NCBI GenBank assembly: GCA_026418875.1
Contig: JAOAAM010000300.1
Coordinates: 1 to 5,566 of the forward strand
Reading direction: 5' to 3'
DNA from: Gemmataceae bacterium
GTDB lineage: Bacteria; Planctomycetota; Planctomycetia; Gemmatales; Gemmataceae
Length of the DNA stretch: 5,566 bases
Position 1 is the first letter of the stretch. Each line of letters starts with the position of its first letter. A program made the translations under genes and the position numbers. Of this stretch, positions 1 to 5,566 are shown piece after piece. The notes under the pieces are model-generated. The model searched no databases and had not been told where the DNA came from. It saw nothing but the letters and a program-made list of their open reading frames with translations.

Positions 1-358
1 GGACTGTCGCGACGCGGGCCAACGACATAGTGTCCCCGCCGATGCCACAGCAAAAGTCGCCGATCTCGCCGAAACTACGAAACCTCTCCGCTCGATACTC
101 GGCAACAACATCACCACTCGCCTGTTCGAGAGCATCCCGGGTGAAATACATCGTTTCGGCATGTGCGAACTTCTTGCGGGCAGCCTGCCGCAGCATGGTC
201 ATTGAGATGGCCATTCTTGCTAGGTCAGCATCATACTTTCGGCGAAGCGCCTCAATCGCATACAATTCGCCATTCGCTTCCGGCCGCAGCTGAGCCGCCA
301 GCCGCAGCGCCGACTGTCCCTGATCTGTGAGTAGCCGCTCAAATTCCTCCAGATTCAT
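1..358 (-). CDS. Class I SAM-dependent methyltransferase, THUMP-like family (5' part; runs off left edge)
   Basis: The gene reads leftward and is cut by the window edge, leaving the first 119 residues. The order fits the planctomycete/Bacteroidetes methyltransferase family with a helical N-terminal domain and a C-terminal THUMP-like domain. There is a helical start (residues 1-60, beginning MNLEEFERLL), then the linker KKFAHAETMYFTRDALEQAS (about 63-81), then the start of the Rossmann domain. SAM motif I is GDFCCGIGGDT at 100-110. The substrate is unknown; RNA is plausible if the unseen end is THUMP-like. I chose the ATG at 358 because GGAG lies 8 bases upstream (complement of 367-370) and the family similarity begins there. 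The frame stays open upstream to a stop at 596-598, so an ATG at 469 would add 37 residues, but that extra part has a lower third-position GC and looks less coding. The family call is from memory of the motifs. Confidence 0.82.
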   Translation of the reverse strand, partial: MNLEEFERLLTDQGQSALRLAAQLRPEANGELYAIEALRRKYDADLARMAISMTMLRQAARKKFAHAETMYFTRDALEQASGDVVAEYRAERFRSFGEIGDFCCGIGGDTMSLARVATV

Positions 359-535
359 GCGGCCAGCTCCATCGTGACGCAATCCTACTTTTTTAAACCC
401 CGGTTGTTCGACGAAAGCCGTAAACTCTCCAACATCGCCATACCACAAATCGCGGTGCTGAATTTGCATCACGGTACTTGATGCCGCACCCTCGATATCG
501 AAACTAACGCGCGGTTGCGGTCGGGCCGCCGGTAA

Positions 536-877
536 ATGGTCATCGATACGGCACCAAAGCTTGAAGGCAATATAAGGGCACCTTCCACTTCGTCCTTAAT
601 TTCGCGTGGATGCCCACAGTTGAGCACGCTGACGGATCTGGCGAAAACGGCCAATGCAAGAAAACGGATCCGGGAGCTCGCGGCAGGTCAAAAGACCGAA
701 CCAAAGTTTCCCGCTTATCTGCAACGAATACGGGCCGTGGAATTATTGGAGCGACTCAGCACGATCGAGGCGAGGGAACTACTGGCAGAAATCGCGAATG
801 GCTACCCCGAAGCCGCGCTCACGAAGGACGCCGCTCAGGCTCTCCGTCGAGTCAAAAGGCCCGCGCCAAACCCCTAG
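536..877 (+). pseudogene. Remnant of the C-terminal tail of a planctomycete WD40/HEAT-type protein
   Basis: This ORF of 113 codons has no recognisable first third. From about residue 34 to 106 it resembles the tail found on many Gemmata-type WD40-repeat proteins. Key stretches are ARKRIRELAAG (41-51), RIRAVELLERL (64-74), EARELLAEIANGYPEAAL (78-95) and AAQALRR (99-105). In full-length relatives this tail follows long beta-propeller or HEAT-like regions. Here a TAA lies directly before the ATG (533-535), and none of the three upstream plus frames shows WD40 repeats. I infer a gene that lost its body by deletion or decay. A short expressed protein cannot be excluded, as the matching part has no stop or frameshift. 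It ends about 143 bases before aat. Confidence 0.55.
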
Positions 878-903
878 CCGCATTCCTTGTCCGCATTCAT
901 TGT
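878..903. repeat. Tandem direct repeat, 2 x 13 bp with one mismatch
   Basis: CCGCATTCCTTGT (878-890) is followed directly by CCGCATTCATTGT (891-903). It starts at the last base of the WD40-tail ORF's stop region and may be a slippage duplication. No function is suggested by its position. Confidence 0.5.
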
Positions 904-957
904 CCAGTGACGCGCTCGCGCGCGGGCTTGGCTCGGCGAATTTCTGCCCCCGGGTCA

Positions 958-987
958 TTGACAAGTGTCGGCCGGTCGGCTCAAAAT
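958..987 (+). promoter_or_regulatory. Putative sigma-70-type promoter of aat
   Basis: A perfect TTGACA (958-963) is followed after 18 bases by CAAAAT (982-987), which matches four of six -10 positions. Transcription would start near 993-995, leaving a leader of about 27 bases before the ATG at 1021. This placement argues that translation does not begin at any codon upstream of 994, although the aat frame is open back to 610. Confidence 0.5.
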
Positions 988-998
988 GGGGAGGTGAT
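988..998 (+). promoter_or_regulatory. Near-consensus Shine-Dalgarno ahead of aat
   Basis: GGGGAGGTGAT is almost the full complement of the 16S rRNA tail. Its GGAGG core (990-994) sits six bases before the ATG at 1001, an ideal distance. That ATG is not in the aat frame, and the aat ATG at 1021 is too far away for direct use. The GTG at 994 is in the aat frame but lies inside the motif. The site is clear as sequence; which start it serves is not. Confidence 0.55.
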
Positions 999-1020
999 TC
1001 ATGCCCGGTCCCGTCGGCGG

Positions 1021-1782
1021 ATGGCTTCCATGTTGGACTGGCTTCTCGAAACTTTGTTTCCGATCATGCCCGGAGTTCAAAACTCGACATCACCCAGCAA
1101 GCTGTGGGTGGATCCTCGATTTGCGGACGATTTCGGCTTAGTGGGAGTGGGAGGCGACCTGGAACCCGAACGACTTCTGCTGGCCTATCGCCAAGGGATT
1201 TTTCCCATGTATGAGGAGGGCGAGCCGATCTGCTGGTGGTCCCCGAACCCTCGTGCCATTTTCGAACTTCACGGCCTGCGCGTCTCTCGACGATTAGCGC
1301 GAACGATCCGCTCTGGAAAGTTCCGAGTCACAATGGACCGTTGCTTCACCGAGGTCATGATCGGGTGCGCGGATCGCCGCGAGGGAACTTGGATCACCCG
1401 AGAGATCATCGAGGCCTATACCCGACTCCATCAACTCGGTTACGCCCACAGTGTTGAGGTGTGGAGCGAGGGGCGACTCGTGGGCGGCGTCTACGGAGTG
1501 GCGATTGGAGGATTCTTCTCCGGCGAATCGATGTTCCACCGGGTTCGCGATGCCTCGAAGGTTGCCCTCTTTTATCTGTTCGAACACCTTCTCCGTCGCG
1601 GCTTTAATCTGTTCGACACGCAAATCCTCAACGATCACACCGCGGCTCTCGGCGCAGTCACGATTCCTCGCCGAGAGTATTTGGCCAGGCTTCGTGAAGC
1701 CCTGAAAATGCCCGTCTCGTTCGGGCCGACACCGCTAAATCAACCGGAGCCTATCAACCCGCCCGTCCCGGAGCGAGTCTAG
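1021..1782 (+). CDS. aat: Leucyl/phenylalanyl-tRNA--protein transferase
   Basis: Aat moves Leu or Phe from aminoacyl-tRNA onto proteins with an N-terminal Arg or Lys, marking them for ClpS/ClpAP degradation in the bacterial N-end rule pathway in the cytosol. The 253-residue product (E. coli: 234) contains the family blocks GLVGVGGDLEPERLLLAYRQ (39-58), GIFP (59-62), WWSPNPRAIF (72-81), EGTWITREIIEAY (121-133), GYAHSVEVW (140-148), GGVYGV (155-160), GESMF (168-172) and DTQILNDHTAALGA (199-212). E169, D199 and Q201 correspond to E. coli E156, D186 and Q188 at the active site. Conservation begins near residue 28. The ATG at 1021 is the first Met in frame after the likely transcription start; ATG 1036 is also possible. 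The frame is open back to 610 by chance. It has its own promoter and converges on the next gene with a 69-base gap in which I see no clear terminator. Confidence 0.93.
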   Translation: MASMLDWLLETLFPIMPGVQNSTSPSKLWVDPRFADDFGLVGVGGDLEPERLLLAYRQGIFPMYEEGEPICWWSPNPRAIFELHGLRVSRRLARTIRSGKFRVTMDRCFTEVMIGCADRREGTWITREIIEAYTRLHQLGYAHSVEVWSEGRLVGGVYGVAIGGFFSGESMFHRVRDASKVALFYLFEHLLRRGFNLFDTQILNDHTAALGAVTIPRREYLARLREALKMPVSFGPTPLNQPEPINPPVPERV

Positions 1783-1851
1783 ACTCTCGCCCATTTAGCT
1801 GCTGCGTGATGCATGGTGCTGCGGCTTCCATGTGGCGGTCTGAATCATCGC

Positions 1852-3153
1852 CTACGGCAAGGGCAGATCGCGGAATTGGAACTCGATCGTATGCTGCATC
1901 AACGACCAATGAAGGTACACTAATCGTGCAGGAGGTCCCAAATCAGCCCTTCCGTTATTCCCGAACATAAACGTCGCCTGCACGTTCCCCGGATTACTGT
2001 TCTCCCAATTGAATCCTTGCGGCATGTATTTATTGCCTTGGGCGTCGTGCAACTCGATTCGTTGGTGGACGGAGTTCATCCAATTGAAATCTTGGGCCGC
2101 GTTTGCCGCCAAGTTGCGGACTGTCATCCGAACATGATATTGGGTATTGTTTAATTCCTTGACTTCGTGAACGACCAACTCGACTTCGCCCTGTGCGGCC
2201 TTGTGATCTTTCGCTTTTAAGATGTTTTCGACCGTGATGAGCGGTTTCTGCTCGGCCAGGAGGGTCAAAGGCAGGGCGATTTGCAGACGTTTGACAATTT
2301 TGGCATCTTTGTTCGGCCAATTGAGGATGACGTTGGACCCGGTTTGGAACATCCTGTAGCCGCCGACGGCACCACCATAAAGGACTTCATGAGGGGCAGC
2401 CACTGGTTTCATCGAGTTGCCAAATTCGTCGATCGCCTCGATGAGCCGAGGTTGTCCCGCGCCCAGGATCGGCAGTTTTGGTTCGCTGAACAACTGAAAT
2501 GTCAATGTCAACGACTCAGATCGTGTGTGGTCATGCAGGGGATTTTTTGGGACCGGCCCCAACTGGAGGTTTTTGTGATAGCTGAAGTTGTTGGCCACGA
2601 TTCGGAATGGGCCATGAAGGATGGTATGCGGCCAATAGCCGTCCTGATCGTAGACAATGAGTCCTTGACCTTCGTTGTGGTACATCGTTGCGCCGGTCAG
2701 CCGGTTGAGATCGTCCATCACCTCCCAGAAGGTCGCGCGAGGCCGGTTCAACGACACAGTCTGGTTGCCACCGCCTTGGTATTGAATCGAATAACCGGTC
2801 TGTCGGGCGATTTCGCGGATTACCTCTTGAATGGGGCGATCCTTGACTACGATGTTGAGTTGTTTTGGTGCTAGGACAGCTGCCCGCTCGAGACGTTCCA
2901 CCAAGCCGGTCAATCGTCGACGGACTTCGGCATCAGTGGTCGACTCCAAGGCTCGTCGCAGAGCCGGTAGGTCGTCCGGGCTTCGAGACTCCAGCTGCTT
3001 CAACGCTGCCTCACGCCGTCGATAGTCGCGGTTCGCCAAATCTTCAATCAACGCGGAGATGGAGGGTTCGCCGGGAGACGGCGATTGGGCCAAGCTTAAG
3101 CCGAGGGTGACCCAGAGTGAGAGAAGGGTGGCACTCGCATTGAATCGTAACAT
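1852..3153 (-). CDS. Exported HEAT-like/STN-like domain protein of unknown function
   Basis: I recognise the domain style but not the function. The 433-residue product starts with a signal peptide (hydrophobic LLSLWVTLGLSLA, 10-22; likely cleavage near AQS), so it is probably exported. Residues 33-92 form a HEAT-like helical unit, with ISALIEDLANRDYRRREAAL and then ALRRALESTTDAEVRRRL. Residues 97-168 resemble the STN/secretin N-terminal fold, with QLNIVVKDRPIQEVIREIAR, an aromatic QTGYSIQYQ strand, and FWEVMDDLNRLTGATMY. Residues 180-433 are beta-rich, with a possible Ig-like part around 322-348 (GEVELVVHEVKELNN, YHVRMTVRN). No secretin or TonB barrel is present, so it may be a binding or scaffold protein. 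The open frame begins at a TTG at 3186, but the ATG at 3153 gives the better signal peptide. It lies downstream of nrfA on the same strand after 167 bases and probably is not part of that operon. Confidence 0.75.
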   Translation of the reverse strand: MLRFNASATLLSLWVTLGLSLAQSPSPGEPSISALIEDLANRDYRRREAALKQLESRSPDDLPALRRALESTTDAEVRRRLTGLVERLERAAVLAPKQLNIVVKDRPIQEVIREIARQTGYSIQYQGGGNQTVSLNRPRATFWEVMDDLNRLTGATMYHNEGQGLIVYDQDGYWPHTILHGPFRIVANNFSYHKNLQLGPVPKNPLHDHTRSESLTLTFQLFSEPKLPILGAGQPRLIEAIDEFGNSMKPVAAPHEVLYGGAVGGYRMFQTGSNVILNWPNKDAKIVKRLQIALPLTLLAEQKPLITVENILKAKDHKAAQGEVELVVHEVKELNNTQYHVRMTVRNLAANAAQDFNWMNSVHQRIELHDAQGNKYMPQGFNWENSNPGNVQATFMFGNNGRADLGPPARLVYLHWSLMQHTIEFQFRDLPLP

Positions 3154-3320
3154 GGAGCGGCTCTCGCTGTCGGCTCGTCGGTTCAAGATGTCGCCAACTT
3201 GAGCTTAACGGAGCAGATTCCGTGTTTTCAAGGGCGACTCGTTTCCGTTCGTCGGGAAATTAGCGGCTGGCACGGCACGACCGGAATTGTCGCTTGCTTC
3301 GGTCTTGATTGGCCTGCCGA

Positions 3321-4745
3321 TTATTTCCGCAACACTCGGATTTGCGCCTGCCGGGCGTAGTCGATTGCCTCACCCAAGAGACGAGCCGCTTCCTGAGGGG
3401 CATGGAAACCTCGCGAGTTTTCCGACAGGACAAAATCGACCCGCCACTGTGCCTTGCGATGCAACTCTCGGGCTTGCCCGAGCCGCTCTGGCTCGACGCC
3501 GCTGGCCTCGGCCGATTTCAGCGCGTCAAACATTTCCACTAAGACGTTCTCCGCCCGATCCAGCAGAGCGAGCGTCCGTTGTTGGATGGTGTCGACTCGA
3601 GCGTGTAACTCGTCTTCGTCATAACGATGACAGACCTGGCAGGATCGGTTCACTTGCAACATGGGGCTGCGGACTTGGTGGTCACTAATTTTGACCGCGC
3701 CTTCGCGTCGATAGGGCATGTGGCAATCCGCGCAGGCCACGCCACTTCGGGCGTGAATGCCCTGGTTCCACAATTCAAATTCAGGATGTTGAGCCTTGAT
3801 CACCCGAGCCTTGGTCTCGGCATGGGTCCAGTCACGGAAACCGACCTCTTCGTAGTACGCCTCGAGATCATCGGCTCGTAGTCCCTTGTGCCAGGGATAC
3901 GTCACTAGCTTGCCCTCGCCGCGGAAGTAGTATTCGACATGACACTGCCCGCAGACGAAGCTGCGCATTTCCTGCCGGGTCGCTCGTTCGTTGGGATCGT
4001 ATTTCGCCGTCGGGGGAATGCGTCCCATCTCACGATCCTTCCGCCATTGAACGATGCTGGCCAAGTGGGGGACATCAGCGGAGCTTTCGGCCAAAGCGTG
4101 GATTCCGTGTAAAAACGCGGGTCGGGTAATCCGGAGTTCGAGTGTCTTGGGATCGTGGCAATCGACACACGTTACCGGATGCGTGATCAGCCGTTTTCCC
4201 GAAGAATCCGTCATGTCGTGCGCCTGTTGATACGGCATGGCGCAGGCTTTAACGAACCCGGCGTCCAAATCACCGTTCCCCAAGTGACGATACAACGGCA
4301 ACACCGAACTGTGGCAGTGCAAACACGCCCCGGTTTGCTTGAAGCGATGGACGCGTTCGGTCTGTTCCTGATCGGCGAGCATGTACGCATGCCCACGCTT
4401 CTCCCGATAATCGACGCTGAATGGGTAGCCGGCGAAGATTCGTTTCAAGCGCGGGTCGGCATCGAGCTTAGAGGGCGGCATGGCGTCGCTGCCGCCATGC
4501 TGCGTTCGCTCGTTGTCCACGGTCCGCTTATAGGTGTCGTATTGTCGGGGGAAATTCCGACCCCAAACCTCGGGATCAATGACGTCTTCGCTGAGTTCGG
4601 CCAACTGGAAATACTGTTCGCGAGCCTCGTTTTTCCGCTCGGCAATGTTCATGAGCAAGGCCGTCAAGGCGAAGGTCGCCGCGGCCGAGATCGCGATGAC
4701 GACCAGGTACGGCCAGATACTTCGGCGGGCAGCAGGTTCGCTCAT
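3321..4745 (-). CDS. nrfA: Ammonia-forming cytochrome c nitrite reductase, catalytic subunit (all-CXXCH type)
   Basis: NrfA reduces nitrite to ammonium with six electrons and works with NrfH outside the cytoplasmic membrane. The 474-residue product has five heme motifs: CLHCH (141-145), CVDCH (193-197), CGQCH (265-269), CADCH (338-342) and CQVCH (369-373). The first replaces the CXXCK of classical NrfA. Catalytic and calcium-site residues fit the family: E271 and Y272 in CGQCHVEYYF, K317, Q319 and H320 in KAQHPEFE; R131 is the likely active-site Arg. The family C-terminus is present (AQWRVDFVLSENSRGFH, 432-448). A single hydrophobic segment (about 11-34) lacks a clear cleavage site and may stay as a membrane anchor. 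The ATG at 4745 has GAGGG five bases upstream (complement of 4751-4755). The frame extends to a TTG at 4823 that overlaps the nrfH stop, but I consider that less likely. It is the second gene after nrfH. Confidence 0.95.
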   Translation of the reverse strand: MSEPAARRSIWPYLVVIAISAAATFALTALLMNIAERKNEAREQYFQLAELSEDVIDPEVWGRNFPRQYDTYKRTVDNERTQHGGSDAMPPSKLDADPRLKRIFAGYPFSVDYREKRGHAYMLADQEQTERVHRFKQTGACLHCHSSVLPLYRHLGNGDLDAGFVKACAMPYQQAHDMTDSSGKRLITHPVTCVDCHDPKTLELRITRPAFLHGIHALAESSADVPHLASIVQWRKDREMGRIPPTAKYDPNERATRQEMRSFVCGQCHVEYYFRGEGKLVTYPWHKGLRADDLEAYYEEVGFRDWTHAETKARVIKAQHPEFELWNQGIHARSGVACADCHMPYRREGAVKISDHQVRSPMLQVNRSCQVCHRYDEDELHARVDTIQQRTLALLDRAENVLVEMFDALKSAEASGVEPERLGQARELHRKAQWRVDFVLSENSRGFHAPQEAARLLGEAIDYARQAQIRVLRK

Positions 4746-4750
4746 CGTGA

Positions 4751-4755
4751 CCCTC
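4751..4755 (-). promoter_or_regulatory. Ribosome binding site of nrfA
   Basis: GAGGG on the minus strand lies five bases before the ATG at 4745. It decides the start in favour of that ATG over the upstream in-frame TTG at 4823. Confidence 0.6.
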
Positions 4756-4765
4756 AGAAAAGTTC

Positions 4766-4779
4766 GACGCCCCAGCGTC
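4766..4779 (-). promoter_or_regulatory. Intercistronic hairpin between nrfH and nrfA
   Basis: The minus-strand transcript reads GACGC-TGGG-GCGTC, a perfect five-pair GC-rich stem with a four-base loop. It is followed by GAACTTTTCT and then the nrfA Shine-Dalgarno. It looks like a weak intrinsic terminator or an mRNA processing/stabilising element. It could adjust the amount of NrfA relative to NrfH, since the two are not used in equal number in known complexes. Confidence 0.4.
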
Positions 4780-4819
4780 AGCTTCGGTCGAGGTTTGACC
4801 TCACCACGCCGCAGCACGA

Positions 4820-5287
4820 TCAACGAATGGGTCCGTGGCCGACTGCGTTATGGCAGCGAAGGCAGTTATTGCTCGCATCCGCTGCGGAACCTCGGTCCAC
4901 CATTTCCCGAACCACTCCGGCATGGCAGTCGATGCAGTTCGCCTGAAGAACTTCGGCGTTGCCCGGTTTGATCCGGATGGGTTCGTGAAAATTCTGCATC
5001 GTGAAGCCATAGGAATGCCAAAAGCCATTCTTCGCTTTCGACAGATACTTCCCGATCAAGTCATGGGGTACGTGGCAATCGTTGCAGGTCGCCGCCGAGT
5101 GGTGACTCGCTTTCTGCCAATCGTCGTAATGGTCCCGCATGACGTGGCAATTCACGCAGGCTCGGGGATCGTTGCTCAAGTACGCGGTACCCTCGGCGTA
5201 GCGGAAGGTATAAGCTCCAAGCCCCAAGATCGCACCCAACAGGACGCAGCAGACAAACGCCAGTCGTGACATGCGGCGGAGCACCAT
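4820..5287 (-). CDS. nrfH: Cytochrome c nitrite reductase small subunit, tetraheme menaquinol dehydrogenase
   Basis: NrfH is a NapC/NirT-family membrane cytochrome that oxidises menaquinol and feeds electrons to NrfA. The 155-residue product has the usual size and plan. A single N-terminal membrane anchor (LAFVCCVLLGAILGLGAYTF, about 9-28) precedes four heme motifs: CVNCH (44-48), CNDCH (68-72), CIDCH (118-122) and CLRCH (142-146). The first is followed by V-M (CVNCHVM), giving the CXXCHxM pattern whose Met binds heme 1 in Desulfovibrio NrfH. The stretch KNGFWHSYGFT (86-96) is typical between the second and third hemes. I chose the ATG at 5287; ATG 5272 is also possible but leaves a shorter positive N-terminus. 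The frame runs open to 5506, but that part is antisense to rrf2 and is not credible. It is the first gene of the nrfHA pair, with 74 bases before nrfA. Confidence 0.93.
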   Translation of the reverse strand: MVLRRMSRLAFVCCVLLGAILGLGAYTFRYAEGTAYLSNDPRACVNCHVMRDHYDDWQKASHHSAATCNDCHVPHDLIGKYLSKAKNGFWHSYGFTMQNFHEPIRIKPGNAEVLQANCIDCHAGVVREMVDRGSAADASNNCLRCHNAVGHGPIR

Positions 5288-5296
5288 AGTCCCGAG

Positions 5297-5314
5297 GGCA
5301 TCAAATCCTATGCC
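5297..5314. promoter_or_regulatory. Inverted repeat GGCAT-N8-ATGCC, operator candidate near nrfH
   Basis: Perfect five-base arms (5297-5301 and 5310-5314) flank the spacer CAAATCCT. The site lies 10 bases upstream of the nrfH start codon and just upstream of the extended -10 of the divergent rrf2. A dimeric regulator bound here could act on both transcripts. Its short arms mean chance cannot be excluded. Confidence 0.35.
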
Positions 5315-5317
5315 GAT

Positions 5318-5326
5318 TGCTATAAT
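5318..5326 (+). promoter_or_regulatory. Extended -10 promoter of the rrf2 gene
   Basis: TGCTATAAT combines the TGn extension with a perfect TATAAT (5321-5326). No good -35 is visible, which is usual for extended -10 promoters. Transcription would start near 5333, about 22 bases before the ATG at 5355. I could not settle a matching promoter for nrfHA on the other strand. Confidence 0.55.
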
Positions 5327-5341
5327 GTGCGGTGTCGCACA
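5326..5341. promoter_or_regulatory. Perfect inverted repeat TGTGCG-N4-CGCACA, likely operator
   Basis: TGTGCGGTGTCGCACA has six-base perfect arms and a four-base centre. It begins on the last base of the TATAAT and covers the expected start point of rrf2, where a bound protein would block transcription. The natural candidate is the adjacent Rrf2 regulator acting on itself and on nrfHA. The half-sites do not match the NsrR or FNR consensus that I know. Confidence 0.5.
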
Positions 5342-5354
5342 CGGGTAGGCTGGC

Positions 5355-5566
5355 ATGTTCTCACAGACGGTCGAATACGCCTTGCGAGCCGCGGTGTACT
5401 TGGCGGACCAGGACAAGGCTTGCACCACCCCGGAGATTGCCCGGGCGACGCAGGTACCGGCACCGTACCTCGCCAAGGTGTTGCAGAGCCTGAGCCGAGG
5501 CGGCATCGTCCGTTCACAGCGCGGATTGCACGGGGGCTTTCAACTTGCCACCGATCCGGCCCGAGT
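5355..5566 (+). CDS. Rrf2-family transcriptional regulator (5' part; runs off right edge)
   Basis: Only the first 70 residues are in the window. They form the Rrf2 winged helix-turn-helix: MFSQTVEYALRAAVYLADQ (1-19), TTPEIARATQVPAPYLAKVL (24-43), LSRGGIVRSQRGLHGGF (46-62). The RGxxGGF wing is a family hallmark. Relatives include NsrR (nitric oxide), IscR (iron-sulfur status) and CymR. The cysteines that would show an iron-sulfur cluster lie beyond the edge, so the signal sensed cannot be read here. The gene diverges from nrfHA across 67 bases holding two inverted repeats, which makes it a strong candidate regulator of nitrite ammonification. The ATG at 5355 fits the usual Rrf2 start; the Shine-Dalgarno is weak. 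Confidence 0.9.
   Translation, partial: MFSQTVEYALRAAVYLADQDKACTTPEIARATQVPAPYLAKVLQSLSRGGIVRSQRGLHGGFQLATDPAR

Noticed and set aside
469..654. Minus-strand 61-codon frame between the methyltransferase and aat
   Set aside because: It starts at a TTG, has no recognisable motif, and overlaps the WD40-tail ORF.
610..1020. N-terminal extension of the aat frame back to 610
   Set aside because: Low-complexity arginine/serine-rich translation with no resemblance to Aat; it overlaps the WD40-tail ORF in another frame and lies upstream of the likely promoter.
1783..1851. Bidirectional terminator between the convergent aat and HEAT/STN-like genes
   Set aside because: I looked for a GC-rich stem with a T-run on either strand and found none convincing.
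2281..2874. Plus-strand open frame of 197 codons opposite the HEAT/STN-like gene
   Set aside because: The minus-strand gene has a signal peptide and coherent domains; the plus frame has neither and is its shadow.
3208..3223. Inverted repeat ACGGA-N6-TCCGT followed by GTTTT, as a terminator
   Set aside because: On the minus strand, where both neighbouring genes lie, the T-run is on the wrong side. The stem is only five pairs, so it is likely chance.
4745..4823. Extended nrfA from a TTG at 4823 overlapping the nrfH stop (TTGA), with a Tat-like GRRTFLR in the extension
   Set aside because: The ATG at 4745 has a Shine-Dalgarno and sits just before the membrane segment. c-type cytochromes cross by Sec before heme attachment, so a Tat signal makes little sense. 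The hairpin at 4766-4779 also fits a non-coding gap.
4155..4971. Long plus-strand frames across the nrfHA region
   Set aside because: They are antisense to clearly conserved heme proteins and show no domain signals of their own.
5288..5506. Upstream extension of the nrfH frame to 5506
   Set aside because: It runs antisense through the Rrf2 gene and the promoter region; NrfH proteins normally begin just before the membrane anchor.

Overview
The window looks like chromosomal DNA of a planctomycete, most likely of the Gemmata/Gemmatales type. I infer this from three things: moderately high GC, a leftover of the C-terminal tail seen on planctomycete WD40/HEAT-like proteins, and a secreted HEAT-like plus STN-like protein of a planctomycete style. 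No database search was possible, so the lineage is a judgement from family resemblance.

Layout. At the left edge, on the minus strand, is the N-terminal 119 residues of a class I SAM-dependent methyltransferase (1-358). On the plus strand, 536-877 carries a small ORF whose second half matches a planctomycete WD40/HEAT-type C-terminus without its body, probably a decayed gene. Next on the plus strand is aat (leucyl/phenylalanyl-tRNA--protein transferase, 1021-1782), with a good promoter and a puzzling start region. It converges on a minus-strand gene for an exported HEAT-like/STN-like protein of unknown function (1852-3153).

The right half is a dissimilatory nitrite-to-ammonia locus. nrfH (tetraheme membrane quinol dehydrogenase, 4820-5287) and nrfA (pentaheme nitrite reductase, 3321-4745) lie in that order on the minus strand. 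An Rrf2-family regulator (5355 to the right edge) diverges from them. NrfH should take electrons from menaquinol and pass them to NrfA, which reduces nitrite to ammonium with six electrons outside the cytoplasmic membrane. The 67-bp divergent gap holds an extended -10 element and two inverted repeats that are natural operator candidates. This suggests Rrf2 control of itself and of nrfHA, probably in response to nitrite, NO or redox state.

The most interesting points are: an NrfA whose first heme motif is CXXCH instead of the classical CXXCK; the compact rrf2/nrfHA control region; a hairpin with a T-rich tail between nrfH and nrfA; and a near-perfect Shine-Dalgarno in front of aat that points at an ATG in the wrong frame. 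I did not find a wholly new system here. No gene-free stretch exceeds 300 bases; the gaps at 359-535, 878-1020, 1783-1851 and 3154-3320 hold only the short signals listed.
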